Positions 24,528 through 34,589 of a DNA stretch of 64,000 nucleotides are shown here, one piece after another. The notes under the pieces are model-generated. The model searched no databases, was not told the origin of the DNA, and worked only from the letters and a program-made list of their open reading frames with translations. Numbering within the stretch: position 1 is the first letter of the stretch; each line of letters opens with the position of its first letter. This stretch comes from Lyophyllum atratum (taxonomy: Eukaryota > Basidiomycota > Agaricomycetes > Agaricales > Lyophyllaceae): contig JACGCN010000042.1 of the NCBI GenBank assembly GCA_014905825.1, forward strand, positions 1 to 64,000. The letters run 5' to 3'. Made by a program: the position numbers and the translations under genes.

Positions 24528-25278
24528 CTAATGCTGCTTCGCACTCCCCTTGGCTGGCGATTTGCCCCTGCTAGGTGGCCGCGAGCTCTTCGCAGCCCCT
24601 GCGAGAACCCAATCAGCCTCGTGTCACAAAAAAAAGTCTCAAAAACATACCATGGGCACCAGCACCCGCGCCCTTAATAACCTCCTCCTCCTTATTATCA
24701 GGGTTAATCTTAATCACCTTCGTCACCGCCCCATTCTTCTGCAACGCCCCCCACTCAATCCTCGCCCAAATCGCGCCCTTAAAAAAGTTCGTGCCCACCG
24801 TGTCTGCCGGCAACAGCACATGCACAGTCCCCGACGACGCCTGCGCCAGCGCCTGCGACGCGTTGTCCCAGAACTTCTGCATATCCGCCGCGCCCAAGCC
24901 CGCCTGGTACTTATCCGGGAACTTCTTGTCCTTCCACGAGTCCTCCAGGATCCGCAGCCCCATGCTCGCGGCCTTCTTGCGCGCGAGGTCGATGTACCCG
25001 CCCGGGCCGGAGTAGAAGAGTACCTTGTTCGGCGCGATGGAGAGGTGGGCTTTCATTTCTTGGACGGAGGGGACGGCGAGCGCGGCGGCTTTGGTGGCGG
25101 CTTTGACGATGGGTTTGGGCCCGCGGCCTTGGAGCGGCGCGGTGGGAGGCTGGGGCTGGTGGTTTATTATGTTGGGCTGGAGGGTGCCTGCCGCCGCCGT
25201 TCCTTTTTCGGTGGGGAGTGGCGCGGCTAGGGCGGTGAGAGCGACCAAGGCGCTAATCACTAGCGATGCAAAACGCAT
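24528..25278 (-). CDS. Secreted protein with CD38/ADP-ribosyl cyclase-like motif pattern
   Basis: Two exons (24651-25278, 24528-24598) join in frame across a 52-base intron to give 232 residues. The start at 25278 gives a signal peptide (MRFASLVISALVALTALAAP), then a Pro-rich linker. The folded part (about residues 72-200) contains NKVLFYSG, RILEDSW, KFWDNASQALAQASSGTVHV, LLPAD and ARIEWGAL. This order resembles the ADP-ribosyl cyclase/CD38 fold: an xFxSG strand, a Glu-Asp in LED, an FW helix followed by VHV-hydrophobic, and a final catalytic Glu. The putative counterparts are E112, W137 and E175. Unlike CD38 the mature part has no cysteines. The second exon adds a basic tail (SSRPPSRGKSPAKGSAK). 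Secretion and gene structure are well supported. The NAD-glycohydrolase or cyclase role is my inference from motif order. Confidence 0.7.
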
Positions 25279-26687
25279 GATAGCTGGCGTCAAGATATTG
25301 CACGTCAGCTCGACGCGTCAAAGTCAAGTATAGGATACGTGAAGCTCACGTTATTTTATAAATCGGGTGGCGAGCGGTGTTTTTTTCTGGAATGGGGAAA
25401 CGAGACCAGCTCGAATGGGCAGACCAGCTTGAGAACATCTTTACAGAATTGACAGCTTATATAGGCGCCAGGTGAGCAACAGGGTGAGATGCTGGGGCGC
25501 GCTGACCTCGTGAACGGTGAAACACTGCCATGTAGCCTGGCTAATTTTTTGTCCGCATGCTAAATCCGAGTGCATATACCTTTACCTTGACAGACGTGGA
25601 GACGGCTGACGAGGAAACAGATTTGATGAAGCATTTGAGGATCCGCGGCACATGTTCCGCTGATCGCGTCAATACTGAGTTGGCGCTCCTCGGAGTCCTC
25701 TTGTCTGGTCCTCCTGTTTCCAAGAAATGAAATTCCGCTTTTGAAACCGCATTGTGGGTATGTATGTAGTCAGGTTCTGCAAGCCATTACTACCTTGCAA
25801 TTTCGCGCGTTGCTTGTAGGCGCCAGGGAAGAATTCAGGAAGGGGAGATGTGAGCTCACCAAGCACCAAATTCGTATTTGCATGATGTGATGATCAGCGG
25901 CCGACGAACGCGCAACTTGACATGGTCGCAAATCATCATCGACAGCAGATTGGCATGCACCAGCTTTGGAGCGTTTGATCAACTTTGATGCAGGTTGTTG
26001 CAATCACGGAAGTGATAAAAATAACTGACTTTCTATAATTCCTGAGCCTCGGCACGCAATTCTTTGGCGGTAAAACAATCAGGTAGAGCACTGATGAGCT
26101 GCGGCGGCGCTGGTTGTACGCTAGTATCTCACTAAATTCGATCGTTCTCCATAGTGTTCACTGTTGTAGGCAAACCTACGTTATTTCGCCGCGCCGGCGC
26201 ATGGCAAAAGCTTTCTGGGTTTCTATCCACGATACTAGTTCTCAGGCTTGTCTCGAGCGCTTCTCTTCCAGACAATGAAATTCCGACATCTGGATAAGAG
26301 AGTCAGCTGGGAGTCAGGATTAACCTGAGGTAATTTGACGCCACTCACAAATAAGGTGAATTGCAAAATATCATGGAGATTGATCAAGGGGAGTATCAAC
26401 GTCACAGACGGATGAAGAGTTTTACCACGAATGCAGACAATAGAGCTCGCTACTGGAGAGACCCTGACCCAAAGCCATCTCGACTCAAGCCATCCACCAC
26501 TCACTACATCGAACCTGGAAAATGAGCACTGCCTCTCCATAAGTAGATGATACAGATCATCGTGCTCTATGCATGACGATCATGGCTAGTGTCCGTGGGC
26601 ACAAAGTGATCGCCATGCAGGTCTCGGTGGTTATATTGCGCCAACTTCCCTTCGTGCCACAATGCACGACCGTACACCAAATGAGTA
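25279..26687. other. 1.4-kb intergenic stretch, no gene seen
   Basis: This lies between the start of the secreted-protein gene and the end of TRS33. Open frames are short and show no recognisable motif. The first ~150 bases are the likely promoter of the secreted-protein gene. Confidence 0.5.
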
Positions 26688-27642
26688 CTATGTTCCTTTC
26701 GGCAGCTTCACCTGGAATGTACCTGGGCGAGGGCATCAGCAATCGGCGCGGTGTTAGAGCGGAAGTAGCTAACATTGTGGTAGAGAGGTGACCTCTGGGA
26801 CGACGGTACCGTTGAAGCCCAGTCGAGAAAGTGCACCTCGAATGATGCCGGCGGGCATGGCGACGTACTAGAACGCGCGTTTGAGTTATCAAGTCAGAGG
26901 TTCAAGGCAGACGGGTAACCGACCAGTCGGGCGCGCTTCACCGCGTCTGCGCGACCTTCCCAGGATGACAGTCTAGAAATCGGTTTAAAGGAGTTGTCTT
27001 GTAGGACGTAGATGCCCTGAAGTCATATCCATCAGCTTATATCTAGAGTGGAAAATGTTGGAATATACCCGGTGATTCGTCCTTAGGTTATCGACCTGCT
27101 TCTCCCAACACGCAGCCCATATTTCCTTACACACGAACTTTATAGCGTCTAATGTTTCGGAGAACAATGGTCGATCTCGACATAGCCTGGTAAATCAGCT
27201 CAGTTCCGGTGCATTGACGCGAGAAGGACGGGTAGACTCACCGCTCCGTAAAATTTGCACCAACGTGCAGCCCAATAGCTTCCAGTCGTACCCTTACAGC
27301 CTCTTCCTCCTCATCCAACACAGCTGCCTTCCCCGTATTCCGAGAGTTCAAGCTCGTCACAGAATCCCGCGCCGATTCCTTCTTCGCTGGTAGTGCGGGT
27401 GCTGCTGGCGCAGGCGGGGGTAACAAACCAGCCTCGGCCATCTCTTGTTCGATCTTCTTCGAACGCGCCGTCGCGACTGCAGATGAAGCACGAAGCGCCT
27501 CCACAAGCTCGATCAAAAAGTAGTCCATCGCTGCCGCGTCAATCTGTCGGATTGGAGGTTCTGCCAAAGCAGCTAGATTTGCAGGAATTAGGGAGCTCGT
27601 AGCTATTGAAGAAGCCATTTGTAGAGAAGTTCGACCAGCCAT
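26688..27642 (-). CDS. TRS33: TRAPP complex subunit Trs33 (TRAPPC6)
   Basis: This is a Bet3-family subunit of the TRAPP tethering complexes that activate Ypt1/Rab1-type GTPases at the Golgi. The first exon (27242-27642) encodes PPIRQIDAAAMDYFLIELVE, a helical insert with KKIEQEMAEAGLLPPP, and VRVRLEAIGLHVGANFTERL. Later exons give DRPLFSETLDAIKFVCKEIW, NHRGIYVLQDNSFKPISRLS, YVAMPAGIIRGALSRLGFNG and TVVPEVTSLPQCTFQVKLP, then stop at 26688-26690. The blocks and their order match Trs33/TRAPPC6 throughout. The Ala/Pro-rich insert in the middle of exon 1 is longer than in animal proteins. Two in-frame ATGs are possible, 27642 and 27618. The gene is intact. Confidence 0.9.
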
Positions 27643-27753
27643 CGGGGCAAGAGATCAAGGAGCACTGAGCACTGGTTGAGGCCCTGTGCACATTGTTTGG
27701 CAACAAGCTACAAAGTAAATACTTTCTCGTTGTCTGCAACAACGACAACCATC
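27643..27753. promoter_or_regulatory. Shared divergent promoter, TRS33 and GPALPP-type gene
   Basis: Only 111 bases separate the start codons of the two divergent genes, so they must share one short promoter. No TATA box was seen in it. Confidence 0.5.
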
Positions 27754-28882
27754 ATGGCATCCATCGGTCCTGAACTTCCTCCACATCTGCACCGACGGTC
27801 TGAAGAAGAAGAAGTAGAGGAAGACGATGATAATGTTATCGTAGGACCTCAGATTCCTTCCGGTCTTCTAAACCAGGTTGATGACGACGACGATGAAGAC
27901 GACTATGTCCCAGAGCTGCCCCCAGATCTTGCAGCGACTCGCTCTGCTGGACCATCAAACGCTGTAGCGTCAGGTTCCATCTCCTCTGTGAATAAACGTG
28001 TCGTTGGACCCTCACTGCCGTCGTATCCACCCACATACGATCCAAAGTTCCACTCAGCTTACGAGGACGAAGACGACGACGACGACGATTTTGGGCCCAG
28101 GCCACTACCAGCTGGGGTCAAACATGTGGAAAGAACCGCCGTCCAGGAATTCATGGAGAGGGAGGAAAGGAGGCGGAAAGAGGCTGAGGTGCGTGACGCA
28201 AGGCCAATCTAGACTTATCGTTGACTTGGTCTTTAGGAAGCAGCAAAACCCAAAGCTCCCAAACGAGACGAGTGGATGTTAGTCCCACCGTCATCTTCCG
28301 ACCTTCTTGGAAGTGGGTACAGTTTTGTCTTTGAAGAATGATGTCCCTAATCCATAAATATAAAAGATCTTGACCCGACAAAGCTGAAGGCGCGCCAGTT
28401 CTCTCGCTCCGCGGCCCCTGCAACTAAAAAGGTCGACAACTCCCTCTGGACTGAGACGCCGGCAGAACGTCAACAAAGGCTTGCAGACGAGGTGTCTGGG
28501 AAGAAGCGACGCGTGACGGATACTGCGGCGGATGATGAGGCTGGCGATGATAAGAAACGGCGCAGAAGGGATGAGGACATCATTCGGAGGGGGGTTGATG
28601 AGTATACGGTAAGTCTTCACACGTATTCAGCCGTGCGATGAATCTCAAACCAACATGGTGCAGAAAAAACTCCGTGGCCCAGCTTTGGTATCTCAGCATG
28701 AGGCGTCAGGGAAGATTGAGGCGTCGAAGGAGAAGGAGAAGGACGCTGGGATTTGGGACCATTCCAGAGACATGTCACTCGGTGGACGGCTGATGGACGA
28801 TTCGAAACGGACGAAGCTCATTCGTGAGGCCCAGGGGTTGGGGGATCGGTTTGGCGCGGCGAAGGGTGGAAGTTTCTTATGA
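27754..28882 (+). CDS. GPALPP motif/DUF3752 protein
   Basis: Four exons (27754-28188, 28237-28312, 28367-28608, 28664-28882) join in frame to 323 residues. The N-terminus carries three repeats of the short motif IGPELPPHL, VGPQIPSGL and VGPSLPSYP, each followed by an acidic run, which is the GPALPP signature. The C-terminal DUF3752 part has KRDEWMLVPPSSSDLLG, ARQFSR, DNSLWTETPAERQQRLADEV, GIWDHSRDM and AQGLGDRFGAAKGGSFL. The family is widespread in eukaryotes and probably nuclear; its molecular role is not established. The gene is intact, with no unusual features beyond the acidic runs. Confidence 0.88.
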
Positions 28883-29167
28883 ATACTGCAGAGAGGATAA
28901 GTGTGTATGCATCTCTCGGTTTGCTATCTATTGTACAACACATATAACATGATTTCGTCTTTTGCATATCAGTTATCGACGCAGCAACGGAATTCTCGAA
29001 GCGGTTTCCCCCAACGTCTCCCTCCGCCCTTTGGTAAAAATTCCCAAGTTGAAAGAAACAGCAATAGAGTAGCGCAAAACTGACGTGATTGGTTTGAAGT
29101 TTCGATCTTAATGTGGCGTCCTAATCGCCAAACGAGGTTCGTTCCCGGTACTGCGTTGTCTTTTTAG

Positions 29168-29482
29168 TGTAATCCTACGGTTACCACATCCGGCATGCCC
29201 GACATACGACGTCATCATTTCCGATTCGACTATGGCCCGGTCGTCCCATCGCCCGATTCCGCCACCACACTCGAGGATTTCCGATTCGACTGGGTAGCCC
29301 TTTTCTTATAAAAGGGCGCCAGGATCCTCATGTATCCTTACCTATTCTTTCCCCCCTTCTCTCATCACGCACACATCTCGAGATTCACTCATACTCTCGC
29401 AATATATCGGAGCATTCGTCTGTTTATATTGGTCCGTATTTCTCAGTGTGCCTACGTCCCCATATATGGGGCCAAGACTCCA
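29168..29482 (+). repeat. Gypsy 5' LTR
   Basis: It starts TGTAATCC and ends GACTCCA. A TATA box (TATAAAA, 29307-29313) lies in its second half. The motif ATTTCCGATTCGACT occurs twice (about 29215 and 29276), whereas the related solo LTR at 24 kb has it once. GACGTCATCATTTC, a CRE-like site, is kept in both. No tRNA-type TGG primer site begins right after the LTR; the first internal bases are a T-run. Confidence 0.93.
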
Positions 29483-29699
29483 CTTTTTTTTAAACCAACT
29501 TGTGCCTCGCACTATTTTTGCTTCCGAGAGGTCGAACCTCTGCTTAAATTCGCTCCCGAAACGGAGATCTCGTGCCGAAAGGGAAATTGCTTCCGCTCAC
29601 ACCGTGATCGTGTTATTATCTTCCGCTTATTGATCGCGTCGATTGTTGAGCGTGTATTCTAACGCTCTTTGCAGAAACTGTCCGTCGTCGCCATTCAAG
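29483..29699 (+). other. Gypsy leader with possible intron end
   Basis: The 217-base leader between the 5' LTR and the gag ATG contains a short perfect inverted repeat, AGAGGT-CGA-ACCTCT (29527-29541). It also has TTCTAAC (29657-29663) followed by a pyrimidine run and GCAG (29671-29674), which reads as a branch point and 3' splice site. Confidence 0.4.
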
Positions 29700-32600
29700 A
29701 TGTCTCGTCTGCCGCCCTCTTCCCCGCCGCGACCACGAGTCACTCGCAGCAGTAAATTGAACATCGCCCAACCTCCCGCCGTTGCACCTGCACCAGGTGG
29801 ATCATCGCCTGACTCAACGCCTCCGGGATCATCGCCCCTCTCAACGCCTCCTTCCACTCGTGCTCCATCGTCATCGCCACCCGCACCTCCTCCACCACGT
29901 CGTAATCGATCACCGTCCGACTCATCCGATTCCTCCAATTCTTCATCCATACCACCTTTGACACGCGAAAACTCGCCATCCAGAATGCCTCTGTACGAAA
30001 CCGCGCCTCCACCAGTACCCCTTGCAACCGTCGAAATCAAGGACCAGAAATTGCCCACCTTAACTGCAGGGGATTTGACTCCGAAGGTGCTCAGAGAATA
30101 CGAGGACAGTTGTGAGGATTACTTCGGCTTGAAAGAGGTTCCAGCTGCTACTCAGGTCCGCAGAGCTGTGACGGGCATTCGCGACAACAGAATCAAGGAT
30201 TGGATTAACGGGGACCGTGCGTGGATTCTAGCCATGACGTTTAAAGAGTTTGTCGCGGAGATGCGAAGGATTTACCTTCCAGAGGATTGGGCTACAAAGA
30301 TACGTATCCAGATTCTCTCAGCACGCTTGAACCCGAAAACTACAACATTCTGGGACTATGCGTCCCACATCCAGGCTCTGAATTCGCTCCTCGTCGGATC
30401 GCCGGGTTGGTTTGACACGACGACGAACGCCTTACGCGAGAAGATAGAGGCAGGGTTAGATCCACAGTTATCTAGGACTTATTTCGCCAAGAAGATCGCG
30501 CTCATTGTCCCTTTCCACGAATGGCTCGAAGCCGTTCGGTGCATCGACGACGTTAGGGTTAACAGCGAAAAGCGCCAGCGAGAAGTTTTCGAGGACGTCC
30601 TACTCCGCGCTGCCAAACGCCCTTTGCTCAACTCTAAAGCTCTCAACAACAACTCCGCATCTTCCTCCTCTTCCAACAAATCGTCATCGACTCCATTCGT
30701 CCGACTCCCCAAATTGACCGCCGAAGAGATCACCTTATTGGACGAACACGACGGATGTAGGAAATGTAGACGGTTCCACGTCCAGTGCAAGTCCAAAAAC
30801 TGTACCCATGGCTACCCCGACGCCGCTACCTACAAGACTTTAACTGCTGCCGACGCCGCTGCCGCTAAGACTGCCACGACTTCGAAAGCCAAAGCACCTG
30901 CTGCCAACACTTCGCGCTCTAAGAACGTCGCAAGCATTGTACCTTCATCAGCATCACCGTCCGCTTCCTCTTCTTTCATCGCTGCCGTTCTCCCATCCTC
31001 TTCCGACGACGAAAGTGCCGAGGAGTCAGGGTCCGAGGATTTTGACGATTTGGAGGTACGCACCGCTCCTATTTCCGTTCCACACATCACTTGGGACGCT
31101 CTTGTGGCAGGACCCTTGACCGAGTACCCTCTTAAGACTCGGACACTTATTGATTCTGGGTCGCACCTCGTATTGATTGACGCAGGATTAGCAGATCGAT
31201 TGGGCCTACAGCGACACCGCTTAACCAAACCGCTCGACGTCGCTGTCGCATTGTCCGACCCTACCATTGTTCAAGAACCCACTACTACATTATCGCAATA
31301 TGTTCGTTTGTCACTTGTTTCCTGTGACCAATCATGGTCTTCATGTACGCTCCGTGCCGTTGTCGCTCCTGGACTGTGTTCCCCCATCATACTTGGACTT
31401 CCGTTTTTGAAATCGAATTGTATCGTGTCGGACCACAACTCAAATACATTGTTTGATAAACGATCAGGTTATGATTTATTAAATCCTGCTACAGTCGTGC
31501 CTCCCGTCGTTCGTAAATTTTCGCCCTTGCGCGCTACTCGGCAAAAGCTTGCTCCACTGCGCAGAGAAATGATTAAGGAACTCAAGTTTGTTTGCGCGGA
31601 GAGGCTAGTGCGCCTTAAACGTCTGGGCTTGTTTGAAGACGTTGTTCCCGTAAATATCGTTGCCTCCGTCAAAAATCGCATTGAACAATTATCGACCCTT
31701 GAACACCTTTCCACATGCGAAACGAAATTGAAAAAGGAATTCAAGGATATCTTCGAACCAATTCCGCATATTGATGAACTGCCTCGCGACGTCATGGCCG
31801 AAATACATTTACGCGAGGCGCACGCAACGATTAAAACACGAACTTACCAATGTCCACGAAAGTATCGCGACGCATGGAAAACATTAATTGACCAACATTT
31901 AGAAGCAGGACATATTCGTCCTTCTTCATCACAGTTCGCATCACCTGCATTTATAATACCAAAAGCTGATCCCAAAGTACTCCCTCGATGGGTAAATGAT
32001 TACCGACAACTAAATTCAAACACTGTCCCAGATAACCATCCGATTCCACGGGTAGATGACATACTGCACGACTGTTCAAAGGGAAAATATTTTGCTACAA
32101 TTGATATGACCAACTCTTTTTTTCAAACGCGGATGCACCCTGACCATGTCCATCTGACAGCTGTGTCGACCCCTTTCGGCCTCTACGAATGGTTAGTTAT
32201 GCTGATGGGTTTGCGTAACTCACCTGCAATTCATCAGCGTCGAGTGACGGCAGCTCTTCGAGAGCTTATTGGAAAAGTCTGTCACGTCTATTTGGACGAC
32301 ATCGTAATTTGGTCGTCGACTCTCCAGGAACATCATAACAACGTCCGATTGGTCCTCAACGCATTGAGGACTGCGCGTCTCTATATCAACGAGAAGAAAA
32401 CGAACCTTTATTGTACAAGCATCGACTTTTTAGGTCACCATATATCTGCCAATGGTATCGAGGCTGACGAACGCAAAGCCGAGCGTATAATTGCGTGGCC
32501 TCGTCCAAAGTCGGCAACGGACGTTCGGTCTTTCCTCGGTCTCGTACGGTACATCGCCATATTTTTGCCAAAATTGGCTGACCACACAGGAGTGTTGACT

Positions 32601-34589
32601 GAGCTGATTACTAAAGAATGCGATAGGGATTTTCCTGCATGGACCAAGAGGCACCAGCACGCCTTTGACAGCATTAAAGAGATCGTTATTGGCCGCGACT
32701 GCCTCACTTCCATCGATCACGACGACACTTCCAAAACCATTTTTGTCACAACGGATGCTAGTGACCTACGTTCAGGAGCCGTTTTGTCTTTTGGCGAAAC
32801 TTGGGAAACAGCGCGACCAGTCGCCTTCGAGTCTACCACGTTTAAAGGCGCTGAGCTCAATTATCCAGTACACGAAAAAGAATTGCTGGCTATCATTCGC
32901 ACTTTACACAAGTGGCGCGCTGACTTATTCGGTATGCAATTCGTCGTCTTTACTGATCATAAAACGTTGCAGAACTTCGACTCGCAGCGAGACCTGTCAC
33001 GTCGACAGGCTCGTTGGATGGAATTTTTATCGCAGTTTGATTTCAAGATCCTTTATGTCAAAGGAGAGGATAACACGGTGGCGGACGCCTTGTCACGACT
33101 ACCCGTGGCGTCTACAGCTTCCGTCCCCATCGAAATCGTTAACGCTGCACCGTCCTTTTTTGACATGCACGACGACGACCTTATCTCCCACTGTTTGGCA
33201 TCAATCGTTTCCGTTCCGAAATCGTCTCCATTCGGCTCGGTGTATCACCTTGCGCGAGCCGCCGCCTTGATCGAACCTGCTGCACCGTTGTCGTTAACGA
33301 TCACCGCCGACCCGTCGATACTTGCTGACATCAAGAGTGGCTATTCATCTGACACTTGGTGCAAAAACCTAATTGCCGCGCGACCAGGAATGCCCTTGTT
33401 GATCAAAAAGAAAGGGCTTTGGTACCTGGGCGAACGACTGATTATACCTCGTGTCGGAAATATTCGTGAACTCATTTTTCGTACCGCTCATGATGCACTC
33501 GGACATTTTGGGTTCGACAAATCATATTTGGCTATACGTACAGCTTACTACTGGCCCAACATGCGGCGGGATCTCGAACAGGGATATATTCCATCGTGTC
33601 CAGAGTGCCAAAGATTCAAATCTTCCTCTACCGCACCTATTGGTCCCTTGCATCCCCTGCCGGTCCCTGACGCAAGGGGAGAATCAGTAGCAATCGACTT
33701 CATTGGGCCACTTCCTGAAGACAATGGTTTTAACTGTATATTGTCTATGACCGATCGTTTACACTCGGACATTCAGATCGTGCCGACACGAACGGATTTG
33801 ACTGCGGAACAACTAGCCGACTTGTTTTTCGATAATTGGTATTGTGAAAACGGCTTACCCTGTAACATTGTGTGCGACCGAGACAAATTGTTTGTTTCAA
33901 AGTTTTGGTCGCATCTGACCCGTTTGACCGGTGTAAAAATGAAAATGTCCTCCGCTTACCATCCACAAACCGACGGCGTCAGTGAACGGTCGAATAAAAC
34001 CATTAACCAGGCATTACGTTTCCACATGGATCGCACGCAACGCGGTTGGTCTCGAGCACTTCGCCGAGTACGTTTCGATATCATGAATACTGTTAATAAA
34101 TCAACTGGTTATTCTCCCTTCCAACTTAAGATGGGACGTAGCCCCAGATTGCTTCCGCCGATCATTCCATTTACGGACGGCGCGGACTCTGAAGAAGTGT
34201 CCGCGCGCGAAATTATCGACCATCTATGTTTGGACACCGCAGCTAAGGATAACTTGATACAGGCAAAAATTCAACAGGCCGCGCAGGCTAATACATCTCG
34301 TACGATTGCCTTTCCTTTCAAGGTCGGGCAACGTGTCAGGTTATCGACAACACATCGACGTCGCACGTATCGAAAGAAGGGTGAAAAACGTGCTGCTAAA
34401 TTTATGCCCCGATATGATGGTCCTTTCGAGATCATTGGGGTTAACAAGAACGCGTCCACTGTATCACTCTCGATGCCGAATACGCCAGATGTCTATACGA
34501 CATTCCCCATGTCTGAAGTCATGCCTTTCAAAGAAAATGATGGGTCGTTATTTCCTTCCCGTGAATATTCTGAACCCCAGGCTATGTAA
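29700..34589 (+). CDS. Gypsy Gag-Pol polyprotein (lacks its chromodomain tail)
   Basis: One uninterrupted frame from ATG 29700 (MSRLPPSSPP), about 1,629 residues. Gag has a Ser/Pro-rich N-terminus, a capsid-like helical part and a variant zinc knuckle CRKCRRFHVQC. Protease has the aspartate motif LIDSGSHLVLI. Reverse transcriptase carries YLDDIVIW with the YxDD catalytic pair, and RNase H follows with TTDASDLRSGAVL and FTDHKTL. Integrase has an HHCC zinc finger (HDALGHFGFDKSYLAI, CPECQRF) and the core residues in VAIDFIGPLP, DRDKLFVSKFW and HPQTDGVSERSNK, then SRPRYDGPFEI-type end blocks. The frame stops five codons after the junction with the inserted DNA element, so the present stop is foreign. 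The rest of the enzyme set looks intact. Confidence 0.95.
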   Translation: MSRLPPSSPPRPRVTRSSKLNIAQPPAVAPAPGGSSPDSTPPGSSPLSTPPSTRAPSSSPPAPPPPRRNRSPSDSSDSSNSSSIPPLTRENSPSRMPLYETAPPPVPLATVEIKDQKLPTLTAGDLTPKVLREYEDSCEDYFGLKEVPAATQVRRAVTGIRDNRIKDWINGDRAWILAMTFKEFVAEMRRIYLPEDWATKIRIQILSARLNPKTTTFWDYASHIQALNSLLVGSPGWFDTTTNALREKIEAGLDPQLSRTYFAKKIALIVPFHEWLEAVRCIDDVRVNSEKRQREVFEDVLLRAAKRPLLNSKALNNNSASSSSSNKSSSTPFVRLPKLTAEEITLLDEHDGCRKCRRFHVQCKSKNCTHGYPDAATYKTLTAADAAAAKTATTSKAKAPAANTSRSKNVASIVPSSASPSASSSFIAAVLPSSSDDESAEESGSEDFDDLEVRTAPISVPHITWDALVAGPLTEYPLKTRTLIDSGSHLVLIDAGLADRLGLQRHRLTKPLDVAVALSDPTIVQEPTTTLSQYVRLSLVSCDQSWSSCTLRAVVAPGLCSPIILGLPFLKSNCIVSDHNSNTLFDKRSGYDLLNPATVVPPVVRKFSPLRATRQKLAPLRREMIKELKFVCAERLVRLKRLGLFEDVVPVNIVASVKNRIEQLSTLEHLSTCETKLKKEFKDIFEPIPHIDELPRDVMAEIHLREAHATIKTRTYQCPRKYRDAWKTLIDQHLEAGHIRPSSSQFASPAFIIPKADPKVLPRWVNDYRQLNSNTVPDNHPIPRVDDILHDCSKGKYFATIDMTNSFFQTRMHPDHVHLTAVSTPFGLYEWLVMLMGLRNSPAIHQRRVTAALRELIGKVCHVYLDDIVIWSSTLQEHHNNVRLVLNALRTARLYINEKKTNLYCTSIDFLGHHISANGIEADERKAERIIAWPRPKSATDVRSFLGLVRYIAIFLPKLADHTGVLTELITKECDRDFPAWTKRHQHAFDSIKEIVIGRDCLTSIDHDDTSKTIFVTTDASDLRSGAVLSFGETWETARPVAFESTTFKGAELNYPVHEKELLAIIRTLHKWRADLFGMQFVVFTDHKTLQNFDSQRDLSRRQARWMEFLSQFDFKILYVKGEDNTVADALSRLPVASTASVPIEIVNAAPSFFDMHDDDLISHCLASIVSVPKSSPFGSVYHLARAAALIEPAAPLSLTITADPSILADIKSGYSSDTWCKNLIAARPGMPLLIKKKGLWYLGERLIIPRVGNIRELIFRTAHDALGHFGFDKSYLAIRTAYYWPNMRRDLEQGYIPSCPECQRFKSSSTAPIGPLHPLPVPDARGESVAIDFIGPLPEDNGFNCILSMTDRLHSDIQIVPTRTDLTAEQLADLFFDNWYCENGLPCNIVCDRDKLFVSKFWSHLTRLTGVKMKMSSAYHPQTDGVSERSNKTINQALRFHMDRTQRGWSRALRRVRFDIMNTVNKSTGYSPFQLKMGRSPRLLPPIIPFTDGADSEEVSAREIIDHLCLDTAAKDNLIQAKIQQAAQANTSRTIAFPFKVGQRVRLSTTHRRRTYRKKGEKRAAKFMPRYDGPFEIIGVNKNASTVSLSMPNTPDVYTTFPMSEVMPFKENDGSLFPSREYSEPQAM

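Noticed and set aside
29527..29541. Hairpin with GGTCGAACC resembling a tRNA T-arm
   Set aside because: No acceptor stem, anticodon arm or A box around it, so it is not a tRNA gene.
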